A stretch of DNA of 64,000 bases from Latrodectus hesperus (lineage: Eukaryota; Arthropoda; Arachnida; Araneae; Theridiidae): NCBI GenBank assembly GCA_037975125.1, contig CM075858.1, positions 70,533,542 to 70,597,541 on the forward strand, given 5' to 3'. Of the stretch, positions 1 to 17,079 are shown one piece after another. Within the stretch, counting starts at the first letter, position 1. Every line of letters begins with the position of its first letter. The position numbers were made by a program, and so were the translations under genes. The notes beneath the pieces are model-generated. The model had not been told where the DNA came from. It worked only from the letters and a program-made list of their open reading frames with translations, and did not search any database.

Positions 1-640
1 ACTGTATCTATTACAGTTAGTAATTAATACCAGCTATAATTAAATTATACAGTGAAGTAAATTTTTGATTTCATTATATGCATAAAATGAATGAGAATAA
101 AATGCAATATTATTAAACTAATTACTGTACTGTGATTTTAATTCTAACCATTTGAACGTTAAATTTTAATTTTATTTTTAATAATGAATAATTAAACAAT
201 TTCACAAGATTCTTTGTCCTTTAATTTTAAAATTAACTGTTAAAAATTTTCATCGTGAAATTAAAATTAAAATGATCTATAAACTATGCTCTGTCCAAAT
301 AAAACTTCAATGAATGGTCAAAATAATAACAACAGCAATTTAAACAATGAATTTCTACTTTTATAGATAGGAGAAATATTGGGATAGGGCACTGCTGTAG
401 TGATAGTACTAATAAATATAGTGCTGACCATCGTAAATGCAACAACTAGAAGAGAGCATGCAAATAACATGAAATTTTCTACATGCATTATCGGAGTTGA
501 TATTCTCAAATTATTAGAATTTCAGTGCAGACGCGCATCAAACGCCCCTGTGGTAATAGTTCAAAGTGCTATTTAAGGCTTAGAGATTTCGATAATTTCA
601 AGTTCGGCAATTGTACTTTTTATTGTTGTTTAAAAAAACG
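1..640. other. AT-rich DNA, no gene seen
   Basis: AT-rich sequence with no ORF of interest. From about 500 the base composition becomes more mixed, which may be the untranslated 5' part of the Tc1-like element that follows. I could not find a terminal inverted repeat matching anything downstream of 1690, so the element's outer boundary is unknown. Confidence 0.5.
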
Positions 641-1690
641 ATCAATTATGCATCGTAGCGTTCATTTTTTGGTCGAGTATCCGAGTTCAACAGAGGAAGA
701 ATAGTGGTCTACTGAGATTGTGGATTATCTTTCAGAGAAATCGGTTGTCGTGTTGGACGAAACCATACAACTGTAATGCGGATATGTGACCGTTGGATGC
801 AGAAGGGTACGACAGGCCGATGTGTTCGATCGCATCCACTTCAGTGCACCACTTCACGTGATGACAGGCAAATTGTGCGTATGGTAGTAAAAGAAAGCTC
901 TGCCACATCACGAATCACAGCACATTCAGCCTGTAACGCATCATCCGGTGACTGCGCATAACATTCGACGCCGTTTGCAACTGAGTGGTCTGTCAGCAAG
1001 ACGTCCATTGTTTCGTCTACACTTGACGAGAACCACAAACTTCTCCACCGCCAATGGTGTGATGAAAGAAGGATGTTTACGTGCAATAAAATTGTCATTA
1101 CTGACGAGTCATGCTTCTGTTTGCAACACCACGATGGTCGCATTCTAGTTTGGAGACACTGTTGAGAGAGGATACTGAATAGCGGCGTTATTCACCCCAC
1201 ATTGGTCCTGCACCGGGTATTGTGTTATGGGTTGGTATTGAATATCACTCTTGAACTCCTCTAGTACACATTGCCGGTAGTTTAAACAGCCAGCGTTATA
1301 TCTCCGATGTGCTGGAGCTACTTGTCCTTCTTTACCTTCAGGGATTCCCTACAGCCATATTTCCACAGGATAATGCGCGACCACACATGGCATGCTTTGT
1401 CCAAGGGTTCTTCATCAATTGCCAAATTGTATTGTTTCCCTCGCCAGCTCGCTTTCCGGATATTTCACTGATAAAAACATGTGGTCCATGATTGCTCAAC
1501 GATTGACCCAGATTACATCCTCAGCTGCCACACTAAATCAACTTTGACAACGTGTTGAAGTTACTTGGTCTGTGTTACCCCAAGACCACATCCAAAGTAC
1601 CATTGAATCAATACCGAAGTGTGTGGTAGTGATGATGCCAATAATCGCGGTTACTCTGGCTGCTAAATTTAGCAGGAACCACACATAACA
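640..1690 (+). pseudogene. Tc1-like transposase pseudogene
   Basis: Decayed DDE transposase of the Tc1 group, which would cut and paste its own element into TA dinucleotides. Reading across frames, an N-terminal helix-turn-helix region appears at about 683-960 (GRNHTTVMRICDRW, then RDDRQIVRM). A second HTH follows near 948-1030 (IRRRLQLSGLSARRPLF). The first catalytic Asp lies in TDES with its codon at 1103-1105, and the second in QDNARPH at 1369-1371. At the third acidic position a one-base deletion leaves lysine in the resumed frame near 1473, so the catalytic Glu is lost. There are at least three frameshifts and several stops (for example TGA near 1164 and TAG near 1264). Length is close to a full transposase of roughly 340 residues, so the copy is old but nearly full length. 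Terminal repeats were not found. Family assignment is from recalled Tc1 motifs. Confidence 0.85.
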
Positions 1691-4388
1691 GAACTCTATA
1701 AATTTAGTTATTTGATGCCTGGTTAACATGTTATCTGCAAAATAAATTTTGTTTTGATATCTCATGTCTTTATTGGTTTCGCAGTTCGGGTGGTTAGCAG
1801 TGTATGTTCTTAACAATTATTACAGACATTTTCAATAGACATGAAATTAAAATGTCTTGAAAATTATGATAGTGCATTGAATTAATTTATCGTCCTTGTT
1901 CTTTTACACTATTTAAAATATACTTACTTCTTACATGAAATGCAAGGCAACTAAAAATGTTAAACAGTATGCAGTTTTCAATGAAAAATCGAATTTATTT
2001 TTTATTTATTTTGTCTAAACTTTTTATAGCAAGAATTTATTTATTGAAGCATAAATTGAATTTCATGATTTTTAACACGTGTTCTCTATTGATTTTTATC
2101 ACCAAAAATAATATGTAATGTTAATTTAAGTACGAAAATAGAGACCAAGTTGGTTTTAAAATAAAAAATATATATGAAATTATATAAATTTTGTAAAAAA
2201 ATGTATATATAAGCAAAATAGACACATTTTGTAAGTCATAATGTTAAATACTTTATGCAAATTTTAATCATAATACAACAATATAGTAACTAAAATCCAT
2301 GTTGCTTAAAGATAAAAGAAATCAAACTTTAAATTTAATTTAATTTTTGAAATATCATAGCTTTATTTTAACGAAATTTCATTGATAAAATCATCTAATA
2401 GACTTTCAGTTATTATTTGATTTCCTTTATTATGTTTTACAGAAATATAATTTTGCTATTTTGTACTTTTTGAAGCAGACCTTTAAATATTGAAATGTTA
2501 CTCAAATAAAAAGTCAATTTTTCAACATGAGAAATTTATACAATATTTTAAATATTTTAGCAGTTTTTAATGAGGATAATTGTTCAAATATTTTAAAAAT
2601 AACATATATTTTGATTATTTTCATATTATTTATTTAAGCATTTAAAACGTTGAATGCATTTCTTTTTCAAAATATTTCATGTTTCAAGTAAGTACATAGA
2701 ATATTAGAACAATATATGAAACTATCCTAAATTTCGTATGTATTTTGAATTTATTACAAAATTGTTAATTTATATTCTTGACCTGTAAACAAGTAACATT
2801 TTAGATTTTCATTAAATAGTTTATATTTAAAGTAACTTGATATTGCTTTATTATCAGTGTGATATAATTTTCCTTTATGAGGCTGATAAATATTTTATTC
2901 ATATAAAAATTGTTTCAACTTTAAATCATAGATATGTAACATATATAATTTTCAAAATGTATGAAAAATGTAAAAGAAACATGTTTTTATATTAAAGAAT
3001 ATTTAACTAAAAAGTAAAAGATATTCAAGTAATAAAAATGAATGTTATTTAAACTAAGGCTAACATAAAGCTTTATTAGTAGAGACAACATTTTCCTTCT
3101 TGTGTTAAATTTAAATAAATAATATTGTACATTTTGGTGAAATTATATTCTTGATATTATTTTACTTGAAAACATTGTATGCTAGTAAATATTAATTCAA
3201 GAAAACATACTTTAAAATTAAATTAAAATAATTTTGAAGAGTGTATAAATTTAATTTCTTTGCTCAAACTAATATTATACAATATGTTTTCATATATACA
3301 TTCATAAGCGATATTTTTGACCAAATGAAGTTAGTAACAGATAATTTTTAAATAAATAAAAAAGAAAATTTAGAGTGTTTTTATAAAACACACTGAAAAT
3401 ATAAGTAAAATGTAAATAAAATACTGAAAATATATATTATACCTTGGGCATACATACATAAACGAAGGAAAATGACAAAAATTTAAAAGGAAACAAAATA
3501 TATGTCCTGAAATTGAATAAAAGTCTAATTTATATTCTAAACCATAAAATATTTAAGAAATTTTTTTGTTTAACCAGTCTACGTTTTAAGGAATTTCATG
3601 CCTGAAGCTTCATCATCTGGTGTGTCTGAAAAGCTGTACATGCTCTCGTATTTACTGTTTATTGTAAATAACTTATTAATTTTAGGATTAAGACTAAAAT
3701 AATGATAAATTGTTTGCATTTATAATTAAAAACATTATCATTAAAATAGTCTTGATGATTGCATTTGTTATCTCAGCTGCAGGTTTCAATGAATTGTCTG
3801 AAATACGGTAATTATTAAACTGTTGATAATTTGAAACCAGAGGATACAACTTTACAGAAAATAAAATAAAAAATCTGCATTTATGCCACTTTCAAATTTC
3901 TCTACAGATTTTTTAAATTTTTCATTTTAAACTTGTCTTATTTTCAACTTTCAGATATGTGAATAATTCAGATAAAAAAAAATTGCAAAAAATTAAATTA
4001 ATTAAAATATTTTGTCCATTAGTTTCTATACCAGGAAAACATGTGCAATATTCAGAAATCATTTACAATGTTTTTGATAACACTTGATTTTCTCATTTTA
4101 CAATTTAATTGCAAATTGTCTTATTACTTGAAATTTTTCAAACTCATGAAATGAAAATAAAATGTTATCTTGGTTTGCTTGGAGACTTTTGATCACTTCT
4201 TATACATGAGGGATAGTTTGAAAAAGAACATTCTAATTTAAAATACAAACAAATAAAATTATCTACACCCAATTTGATAGTCGAACTTGTAAACTGTTGA
4301 ACGGAACACTAAGCTAAATTAGTAGTCTTACTTTAATTTCAACAACTCATGAACTTAACTCCCTCCTCAGTTTGTGATCTCGTAATTA
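1691..4388. other. AT-rich DNA, no feature seen
   Basis: About 2.7 kb of AT-rich, low-complexity sequence with short homopolymer runs and no ORF, repeat or RNA signal that I can support. Confidence 0.5.
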
Positions 4389-5266
4389 TAAGGGGTGATC
4401 AAATGAAAACGTACGAAACGACTAAAAACGTAATAGTTAAATATTTGCATATTGCGTCATGGGAGAACGTAGCGAGATATCTCGGTATGTGATTGTAGTG
4501 TGACTGGGATCGGAGCATGCTCGGGCACCCGCGTACACAGGAGAGAGCAGAGGCTCTTATCAAAAACGGCGTCCAAATGATGCGACAGTCCATATGAGGT
4601 CAGGATGCCGCTCACGTTGCAAAATTCGATGATTGAGGAGCAGCGAAGTGTTATCCTATTTCTGACAGCAGAAGGTGAGAAACCAGTGGAAGCATGAGTC
4701 GTCACCTTCCCCCACAATATTCAAAACCGTACCATCAGCAGGAAAGGTGTTTGCTCACAGTCTTTTTTGACGTTTAAGGTCCGATACTTGTGGAATTCCT
4801 CGAGCACAGAAAAACCATAAGCTCCGATGTGTACTGTGAGACACTCCGACGCTTACACAGGTCAATCAAGAACGAAAGACTGGAGCTGCTCACGAAGAGT
4901 GTGGTTCTGCTCCATGATAACGCGCGTCCACATGTCTCCAGAGTCACACCACATGGAACTGGCCAAGTTCAAGTGGGAGACGTTGGACCATCTGACCTAC
5001 ATTCCGGGCATGTCGCCCTGCCATTTCCATGTGTTTGGTCTACTGTAGAAACACCTGAAAGGGAAGCACTTCAATTTGGACGATGTACTCAAGGATGCTG
5101 TGGAGGACTGGATCTCGTCACGGCCACAGGATTTCTGGGAACAAGGAATCCTGTGGATTGTTCATCAGTGGGATTACTGTGCTCAATCATACGGTGTATA
5201 TTTTAAATAAATCTTACATTTATACCCACCATGTCGTTTCGTACATTTTTATTTCATCATCCCTTA
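4389..5266 (+). mobile_element. mariner-family element with TIRs, internally deleted
   Basis: A compact DNA transposon bounded by terminal inverted repeats. The left end begins TAAGGGGTGATCAAAT and the reverse complement of the right end begins TAAGGGATGATGAAAT. The two arms (about 4389-4422 and 5233-5266) match over some 31 bases with four mismatches. TA dinucleotides flank both ends, as expected for mariner insertion. The element is about 880 bp, whereas complete mariners are usually near 1.25-1.3 kb, so it has lost internal sequence. It holds the broken transposase annotated separately. Confidence 0.88.
4629..5209 (+). pseudogene. mariner transposase pseudogene (SETMAR-like)
   Basis: Remnant of a mariner (D,D34D) transposase. 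An N-terminal piece at 4629-4694 (MIEEQRSVILFLTAEGEKP) matches the first helix-turn-helix, then hits a stop. The coding match resumes near 4768, so most of the DNA-binding linker and the first catalytic Asp are missing. The C-terminal half reads VEFLEH, then LLHDNARPH with the second Asp codon at 4916-4918. After a frameshift near 4950 it continues as KWETLDHLTYIP and MSPCHFHVFG. There the third Asp of the expected PCDFH motif is His (codon 5022-5024). A stop at 5045-5047 interrupts the tail, which then runs to a TAA at 5207-5209. The protein cannot be active. Confidence 0.85.
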
Positions 5267-8200
5267 TATACGGAATCTACTGAAAACTACAGTTCTCTGT
5301 CAATAAGTGACCACAAATCGATAAGTAGAAATCAAATAGTAGAAACAATATAATATTGAAACTAGAATAATATCATTCATAACAGAATCTAAAATTTATT
5401 CAATTCTAAAACGTTTATATTGTTTACAGTACTTGGAGTGAGTTAGGAAAAAAACTAATTTGAAAAATGCATTAAGTGAATCATATCTCTCATTCGAGAA
5501 TTTTTTACTAAGAAATAATTCAAATTATATATAAAACTGGTATGCATGTTTTTTATGTAGGATTTTATATTTAACTGAAATATTTAATACAAATTTTTAA
5601 AAACTGTTATACATACTGCCGTAGTAATGCATTTATATTAGCATCAATTTTATTTGTATAAAATTACTCTCAAATTTCCATTATTTTTTAAATAAATTTT
5701 GATTTTAAATTTCAGTACGTTTCCTAAGTTAGGAACCATAAATTTGAATTGTAATAATTTATAAATATTCCTCGTTGACAAACCAAAGTTTTTGACATTT
5801 TGTATCAATCTAAAACAATGATATATGAAGAAAAATCATTAAAAAACCTAGAAACCACATAAAAACTTATGTATCCATTAAAATTACATGAAATCAAAAT
5901 ACTTCTCAGATAAAAATAAATTTATTTTAATCATTCACCTTAGTAAAAAATAGAATGAGAATGAAACGAGATAAATCATTTTATTTCTTTCTCACTCTAT
6001 GAGCTGTTCTTGCAAAAGAAAGCTGATTTGATCGAGATCTGAAAATTAAATTGAATTTATAACCACTATAAGCATACACACCGGGTTTTAAATTAAAACC
6101 CAAGAACAAGTTATTTGATATGCATTGTGCAAACAATTCAGCTGCCAGGTCGGAGAATAATCGATTTTAAATGTAATGGAATATTAACGTTCTCTTTGGG
6201 CGTAAAGTTTATTAACTTTGGATCTAGAAATTAATGGTACTCGGAAAGAAATTAGAATGAATTTTAAAGAAAGTTATTCAAGAAATAATCCTTCATAGTA
6301 AATAATAATTAAAAGCAAATTCTTCAACAGTAAATACCTGAAAAAATATTTAACACGAAAACGATTTATAAACTACAATTATTTTTTAAATATTTTTATC
6401 ATTACATCTAGATGAAAGAAAATCATGAAAATACACAGTATATTAAAATTTCTTTAAAGTTAAATTTAAGAATCTTGTGAGAATAACTCTAATGGCGATG
6501 TTTTCTAAATTTTATTCACTTCATAATAAGCATATTTTTTTGGAAACAATTATAGCTAGCTTTAAAATGTATAAGTGGATCATTCATAAATACTTAAAAA
6601 TAATAAAGAAATCTAACTAGACAAAATATTAAAACAATAAATTTCAATTCAAGAAATTCGCTTAGAATATACAATCTGAAGAATTATAAAAAAAGGAAAC
6701 TACGACCTAGAAGCGCAGCATCTATTTAAGTAATTTGGAAAGTTGCGGGCTCTATACCTAACCTAGTCGAAAACCCTGGTACTGAAAAAGGTCTATGCAA
6801 GTAAAATGTTCTGTCTGATCCAACACTCTTCCTTTAATATGGCTTTAAGGATAATGTTTTTAAGCTTTAATCTCTTCCATTCACAGTGTTTCAAAATCAC
6901 TAGGCAGAAATAAGCATTATGAAAGTTATCACAACGCTTAAATAGTATACTAAAAATGTAATAAATTAACACACATTTCGTTACAAAAGATATTGAAATA
7001 ATTTGGATAATAAAAACAGGTGTTTGTTTATCAAAAACAGATCCAAAATTATAATGCAATTTTTAAAAGAATGAGGTACTTAATTTTTTAAATTCGAAAA
7101 AATAAGATTGCCATGTGTGTGAATATGAAACTTAGCTAAAAATATTCAATTTAAGATGTTTTGAATAGATAAAAACATTTAAAAAAGTATATTACATTTT
7201 ACGTGGGGTAATTATTAATCTGAATATATAAGTCTTAGTTAAAGCACTTCAGCAAAATATTTATATGTTATTTTTTTTCTAAAGTAAGAAACGATTAATT
7301 TAATATTTTATCCACGAATATGGCGAATTCAAATAATTTAGGAAGAAATAAATATGAATTTGGAAGATAACTCAATATTTCTTATGATGTTAATTGAGAC
7401 ATTGAGTTGTGGAAGTTGTTTTACTTAAAAATTTAAATGATACATCGCTGCTGATAGACTCAAGACGGTGTTCAGATTAAGACAAATTTAAGACTGCCAC
7501 GATTTTTTTTACTTTAAGATTTTATACAGATTATGAGTTTGTATTCACGTATTACCTGGGCAATAGACGCCACGAAAACTACGAAGCACTCATTCAAATG
7601 CATGTATATGATTACTTGTCTTTCTTTTATATTCATTGAATTCAAGGCACAGATGCCGTATATTCTAGGATGCCAAATACTGATTTTGGTGATTTTTTGG
7701 CAGATTTCCTTATGTATCTGGCATCCTGGATTTTATTTATTGCGTCAAAGAGATGGATACCTATAAGAAATATGCAGAAAATTCTATTGTGGCAACACTA
7801 GTATATATGTCACACCGCATGTCATAACACGTCAACTTGACAACATTTTTTCATCGCCAAAAAAATTTATCACGTCAATGAAACTGATTCCCATCTATGA
7901 TTCCTATCTTAATTTCATTAAGTTAATTAGTATTTTGATAGAAAATTTCTTTGAATTTATGTGGGAATGGAAATATTTTATGTAAATGTGTGAATTGAAG
8001 TATTTCTTTTGGCTAAATATAGAAGCAACTAATTTCATGGTTTTTTTCTGAAACTTAAAATGCGCAAATTTCTTTGGCAGTTTAGTTACTTCATTTTGTA
8101 ACCACTATGCTCATTTTTAAATAGTGTTTTATAATATATGATATTTGTCCATTGCATTTATTCAACTCTTACCTAATATCATCTTATTGTTCTATCATTT

Positions 8201-8730
8201 GGATCTTTTTTTATTTCGTTTAATTCCTTGTACTTCTCTTTACGTCTATTCACTTTCAATTTACATATTTAATCATTCTGCATTTATCATGCTGTTATTA
8301 TACTACATTACTTTCTCTTTCCGATTTTACTCTCTTCTATTGAGTTTTTTTCTTCTAACATATTTAAATATTTCAACTTTTATCATGCCATTTCTTTCTC
8401 TAGCTACCATCTTCACTTATTTGTGTTTTCCTACATATTCTCTTTCATGCCTTCCTTTTATTCTATTTTTTCTAAATATATTTAGGAACTATATTATTAA
8501 CATCAATAATTCTTTGGTTTGTGAAATATGCATTCGGGTTGCATTTTCTTGTAATATTTATCAATGATGAAATATTGTTTCTTAGAAAAGTTTTCTTAAA
8601 AATTTTTACTTTATAATAATATTAAATTTATAAGGAATTTTCAAGTAAATTCATTACTTAGAAATCTCATCAAAATTCATTGAATTTTTGTATACTAAAA
8701 TTAAAATTAAATTGAGATCTCTTGAAGGTA
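5267..8730. other. AT-rich DNA, no gene supported
   Basis: About 3.5 kb without a recognisable gene. The segment 7530-7870 is of more mixed composition, and 8145-8500 is pyrimidine-rich on the plus strand. An open frame of 140 codons at 8145-8567 translates to hydrophobic residues only because T-rich codons encode Phe, Leu and Ile, and I do not treat it as a gene. A faint tRNA-like segment near 6706-6790 is discussed under rejected items. Confidence 0.45.
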
Positions 8731-8747
8731 TGATATTCATATGCTTG

Positions 8748-9170
<423 letters not shown>

Positions 9171-10298
9171 CAACAATGGTAACTCAGAATAGATGCAGCT
9201 GTGTAAAAATCACTTCCATACATGTGTATGGTAACATAATATTATTTTTCAGATATATAGAACAGTTTTAAACTTAATTTTTATACCTTTTAAAGTGTGA
9301 TATATTTAAACATTTTTATAATATTGATTTAAATTGTTAAAAATTTAATTTTGCAGTTTAAAAAAATCTTTTTGAATTCTTGTTTTATATATTTATATGT
9401 ACATAAATTAATATTGCATAATTAATTACTAACAAAAAATCTCTGAAATTTCAGTTGTTAATTGTTTTGTATAAGCATTTAAGATAACTTCAAAACCTTA
9501 GACTTTAGACTTAACCTTAGACTTCAAAACCTTAAATCTTAGACTTAAGCTTATTATGACTTTACTACGGGAAATAATTGCAAGAATTTATCTCAGTTAA
9601 ATTGCTTGTCTTAGTTCAATATTATAAAAGTGTTGGTTAAATTAATTTAATCGATGTCTGTTAAAACTAATTGTTTAGTAATGAAGCGAATAGTTAAATT
9701 ATTGATCATGTTAACCGTATCCATTCTATTTCTACATTATTTAATAACTACTTCTGTAATCTATTAACGAAAAATTATGATTGTAATACCCTGTTTGTAA
9801 AAAAATAATTTAACGCAGATTTATAAAAGCCAAAAAACTATTAAATTTTGCTTAAATTTAGAATATTTTTCGCTTTTGAATGTAATTGAAAAATCATATT
9901 CAAAGTAAATGTGTAATCAAAAATTTCTGGAACAACGTTTTTCTTGCAAATATATGCACAATTTTGCCTTTGAGACGACATATTTTCATATTTCTTTACC
10001 ATCAATTGCAGGATTTTAAAAATTACTTTTGCTTTATTAATAAATTTAAGAACAGATTTTGAGAAAGATTCAACGAACAATTAACCTGTATTTTAACTAG
10101 TATTTAAAAGTTTTAAAATATTATATCTGATCTCTATGTGCCAATGTTATGTCTTAATTGCATTGAAAGATGACATTCTCAACTTTTACTGCTGTGACAG
10201 TTGAAAAAAATAATTATAAAACTGAATTTTAAATTTTAAGAAAATTCTATTGAGTTTAATTTATTATTTTTATTGTTTTTCTTACGTTTTTTATTTAA
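9171..10298. other. AT-rich DNA with a short local repeat
   Basis: No gene seen. At 9488-9550 the phrase ACTTCAAAACCTTA occurs twice with several CTTAGACTT units in between, a small degenerate tandem repeat. Confidence 0.45.
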
Positions 10299-10310
10299 AT
10301 ATATATATAT

Positions 10311-10386
<76 letters not shown>
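10299..10386. repeat. (AT)n microsatellite
   Basis: AT dinucleotide array of about 88 bp with one AAA interruption near 10323. Confidence 0.96.
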
Positions 10387-10388
<2 letters not shown>

Positions 10389-12449
10389 CTCAAATTTACG
10401 AATGTGAATATAATTTTTTTTGAATATGATAAAAAAAATATAAACATTTGCTCATAAAAATTTCATTTTCAACTTTCTTTCCTTAAAATAGTATATCCAA
10501 TTACTAAACACGAAAAATTATGTTTTTAATTCATTATCAAATGCAGCACATGAAATTTACTCAACGTGATAGTTATTTCATTTAAAAGGATATTATAATG
10601 TCCCATTAATATGGATTGTGTACTTAAGATTGACTTTAAGAATATTTATAAAATTCCAAACTTGTAACGAAAATTAATACAATCCATTGTAAATTATTCA
10701 AACTTTAAATAAATATGCAACTATAAAATAAATGCACTCAACAATTTGTGTTTATGTTTTCGCAATAACAAATAAATGGAGTACAATTTAAATAAAACCT
10801 TTAAGCTATTTCTTAACTAGGAACTACAATTATATAATTTTGATTTGTCACTCTTATTTTAGTTATTTGTAAAGTATAAAATAATGCATTAATCTTTTTT
10901 TATTATTCTGCTAGAAATTTATAATAGTTATGACTGCAACGTTAAAATGTAAATATGTTATTATATTTAAGATGTATTTCCTGTGAAAATAACAGCAATT
11001 TACTTAAAAAATAGTTAAGCTTGGAAAAAATATTTATTCGTTTTTAGTCTTTATAAATTGAAAACATAAAATAGTTATAAAATGGGTGTCCAATAAATTT
11101 ATGTTTTTCTTTATAATTTACAAATTAATTGTTTATATGTATTACATATTTCCAAATCTTATTTACTGAAGAATAACTAGGAAGTAATATTTACATATTT
11201 ATATCATCTTTTAAAATGTACATACTTATTTCTTATATTAGTAAAATCCCTTTTAATTTCCTTAGTCATAAAATTTCTTTATCATAAAAATATATTGTTG
11301 TAACAAAATTAATTATACGCAAAATGAATACCACTAGCATGTCTACTGAATGATATAAAATGTGAATCTGTTGATGTCCAACAAAAATCCTATTAATGCT
11401 CATCAGATTAATTATCAATATTAAAAATTTTTACAGTTTAAAATATTTCATAAAATTGCCTGATATAAGCTATGTTATATGATATGCGTAATTTCGGAAG
11501 ATTAAATGTGAAATTATCTGAATATTTAATATTTATTTTATATTTTTAATATTTCTTATGTTTGGAGTTGTTAAAATACTTTACAATTTAATAGTTATAA
11601 ATTTTTTTTTGAAAAAAAGGAACACAAATATTTATGGTATACTTTGATTCAGGTAGAAAGAATAAAGGATAAATTGATTATACATAAAATAAAACTAAAA
11701 ATTTGATACTTTTAAAATATCACTTATTTGCTATCAAAATGATGATTAAAATATAATTCTAGCAGAAAGAATGTTTACAAAAATATTTCAGTTAGTCATT
11801 AATTTTTATAAGTGGTATTTCAAAGCATACGATAAAAAAGTGAACACTTTACTTATCTTTATATTAATAATCCACAGTAGGAAATATAATACAAATTATT
11901 ACAAATTTGGTTATTTTTGATCCAAACTCTGTTCACTTAAAGAGGAATTTAAACTCTATTCTAAACATTTTATTAATAACGAAGAGTGTAAAGGTACAGA
12001 GAAGTGATTAGTCCATTTGTAAGTCTTCCATTATTTTAATTTGGTAAATCCTCACAAATTTAACAAAACAATTATTCTAATAAAATAATTTTATATGCTT
12101 AGTATTAATAATACCACAATATATAAGTAAGTAAGAGAGTTATATATTTACCAATTCTTTATTTGATACTTTCATTTTATTTATAAATATTCACCATAAA
12201 ATACAAAAATTTGATTATTATATTTTTTGAGGTACAGTCAAATTGAAAATATGAATAAATTACTGAAATGTTATACCAAATAAACAAATGAATCTTATCC
12301 TTATATTAATAAAATTGACTTTCGTATCGAATACTTTTATAGATATGAGATATTTGGAATAAAGAGCTGAATCGTAATTAACTAATATCCGAAACTTAAC
12401 TAATTAACTAATATCCGAAATAAGCATTGAAGACAATTTCAAAGTGGAT
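10387..12449. other. AT-rich DNA, no gene seen
   Basis: About 2 kb of AT-rich sequence without ORFs. Near 12376-12421 the phrase TTAACTAATATCCGAAA is duplicated in tandem with a period of about 26 bp. Confidence 0.45.
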
Positions 12450-12457
12450 ACACACAC

Positions 12458-12524
<67 letters not shown>
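12450..12524. repeat. (AC)n/(AT)n compound microsatellite
   Basis: About ten AC units are followed by a run of AT units. The array runs straight into the Helitron 5' terminal region and may contain its true start. Confidence 0.95.
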
Positions 12525-14897
<2,373 letters not shown>

Positions 14898-15159
14898 ATG
14901 TTTGCTGAACAACAGACAAATACTTATATCTTGTTCATTTTCAATGTGGATATCTCTTCCCTTGAAGTGTTTAAATCGAATTTTCAAGGTATGATCATTC
15001 ACAGATCTGCGACGGAGTACAGGAGTGATGGTATTTTGAGGAAGAGAAAGTTCGCCAATAACTTAGGATATTAATTGCTTGGCTAATGTTCGCTGAACAA
15101 CAGACAAATGCATATATTTTGTCCCTTTTCAATGTGGATATCTTCTTCCTTAAAGTGTT
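14898..15159. repeat. 74-bp direct duplication, period 188 bp
   Basis: Two similar segments, 14898-14971 and 15086-15159, share GCTGAACAACAGACAAAT, TTTTCAATGTGGATATC and the end AAGTGTT. The intervening 114 bp is of more mixed composition and unrecognised. This could be a tandem duplication or a fragment of an unidentified repeat. Confidence 0.75.
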
Positions 15160-15452
15160 ATAATCAAACTATTGGTTTCAATTTTAGATTTTCGGAAATT
15201 TTTTTATTTAGTAGTTAAGATGTTAGTAGTTCTGAGCACGTTTTAAACTGTATGTTCCAGTTTAAATAATTCTTATGTGCAAAAAATGAGTATTTAACTG
15301 AAATCAATTATTTATTCTGACTTAGAGGTAGTCTATTCATGTTACCTGTGTTAAATACTTGAACGGATAAAAGATTTACGATGGTGTTACGGTAGATTTA
15401 CGAGATAACTATAAACAAAAATAAATCGATGCTTATAATTTTTTAAGAATAA

Positions 15453-15790
15453 CGTAATTTTATCTGTTTTATTCTAAGAAAGATAAAAGTGGTTACAAAT
15501 TCTATTGAAAAATCCAACTCTTGCCATAATTGGAGTAGGGAAAGCATTCACCATAGCAACACCATACTTCTTAAAATATTTCCCTTTAAGAATGCGTTCC
15601 TCCTACAAAAGGGAAAATTTTGTTTCCGCACATTTACGACTTAAAATACCTGTAAAAATTGTTAAGATTTGATTAAAATTTGCTGAACTTTTTTATTAGA
15701 TATTTAATAACTGATAAATAACTCAATTATTCATGGGTTATATCCCATTTATTTTTAATTTTATAAAATAAAAATGACTGCAAAATGTGT
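15453..15790 (+). repeat. dispersed repeat, copy A
   Basis: This segment resembles 45100-45425 in the same orientation. Shared landmarks in order are TCTRTTTTATTCT, AAAAATCYAA, CATAATTGRAG, CACCATAGCAAC, AAGTATTTYCC, TTAGATTTGATTAAAA and the tail around TATTCATGG. Divergence is substantial with indels. No ORF is visible. It is probably an old non-autonomous mobile element. Confidence 0.6.
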
Positions 15791-16861
<1,071 letters not shown>

Positions 16862-17079
16862 TTTCTCTCTCTTTTCAATCATTGTTTTCTATTATTTTAA
16901 CAATGTTATAATTTTATGTTTAACCGGTGATTTCCTGATTAATCCTTAATTCCATATCCTTTTCTACTTTTTTTATATTTTCTAATTATTTCTAATACAT
17001 ATATTTATGCTGTGTTTCAAACTTTTATCTCTTTATAACAATCTTGCATATACACACTTTGATATTCAAACTGGAACAC

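Noticed and set aside
841..1143. 100-codon minus-strand open frame over the Tc1-like element
   Set aside because: It is the antisense shadow of the plus-strand transposase, whose motifs are clearly readable.
6706..6790. Possible tRNA-like segment (GCGCAGCAT ... GTTGCGGGCTC)
   Set aside because: A weak B-box-like sequence only. No stem pairing and no second copy in the window to support a SINE.
8145..8567. 140-codon open frame with many hydrophobic segments
   Set aside because: The plus strand here is T/C-rich, so codons with central T give Leu, Phe and Ile automatically. No domain, no codon bias and no gene context.
9488..9550. Repeated CTTAGACTT units, considered as telomere-like repeats
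   Set aside because: The arthropod telomere repeat is TTAGG. These units do not match it and are few and degenerate.
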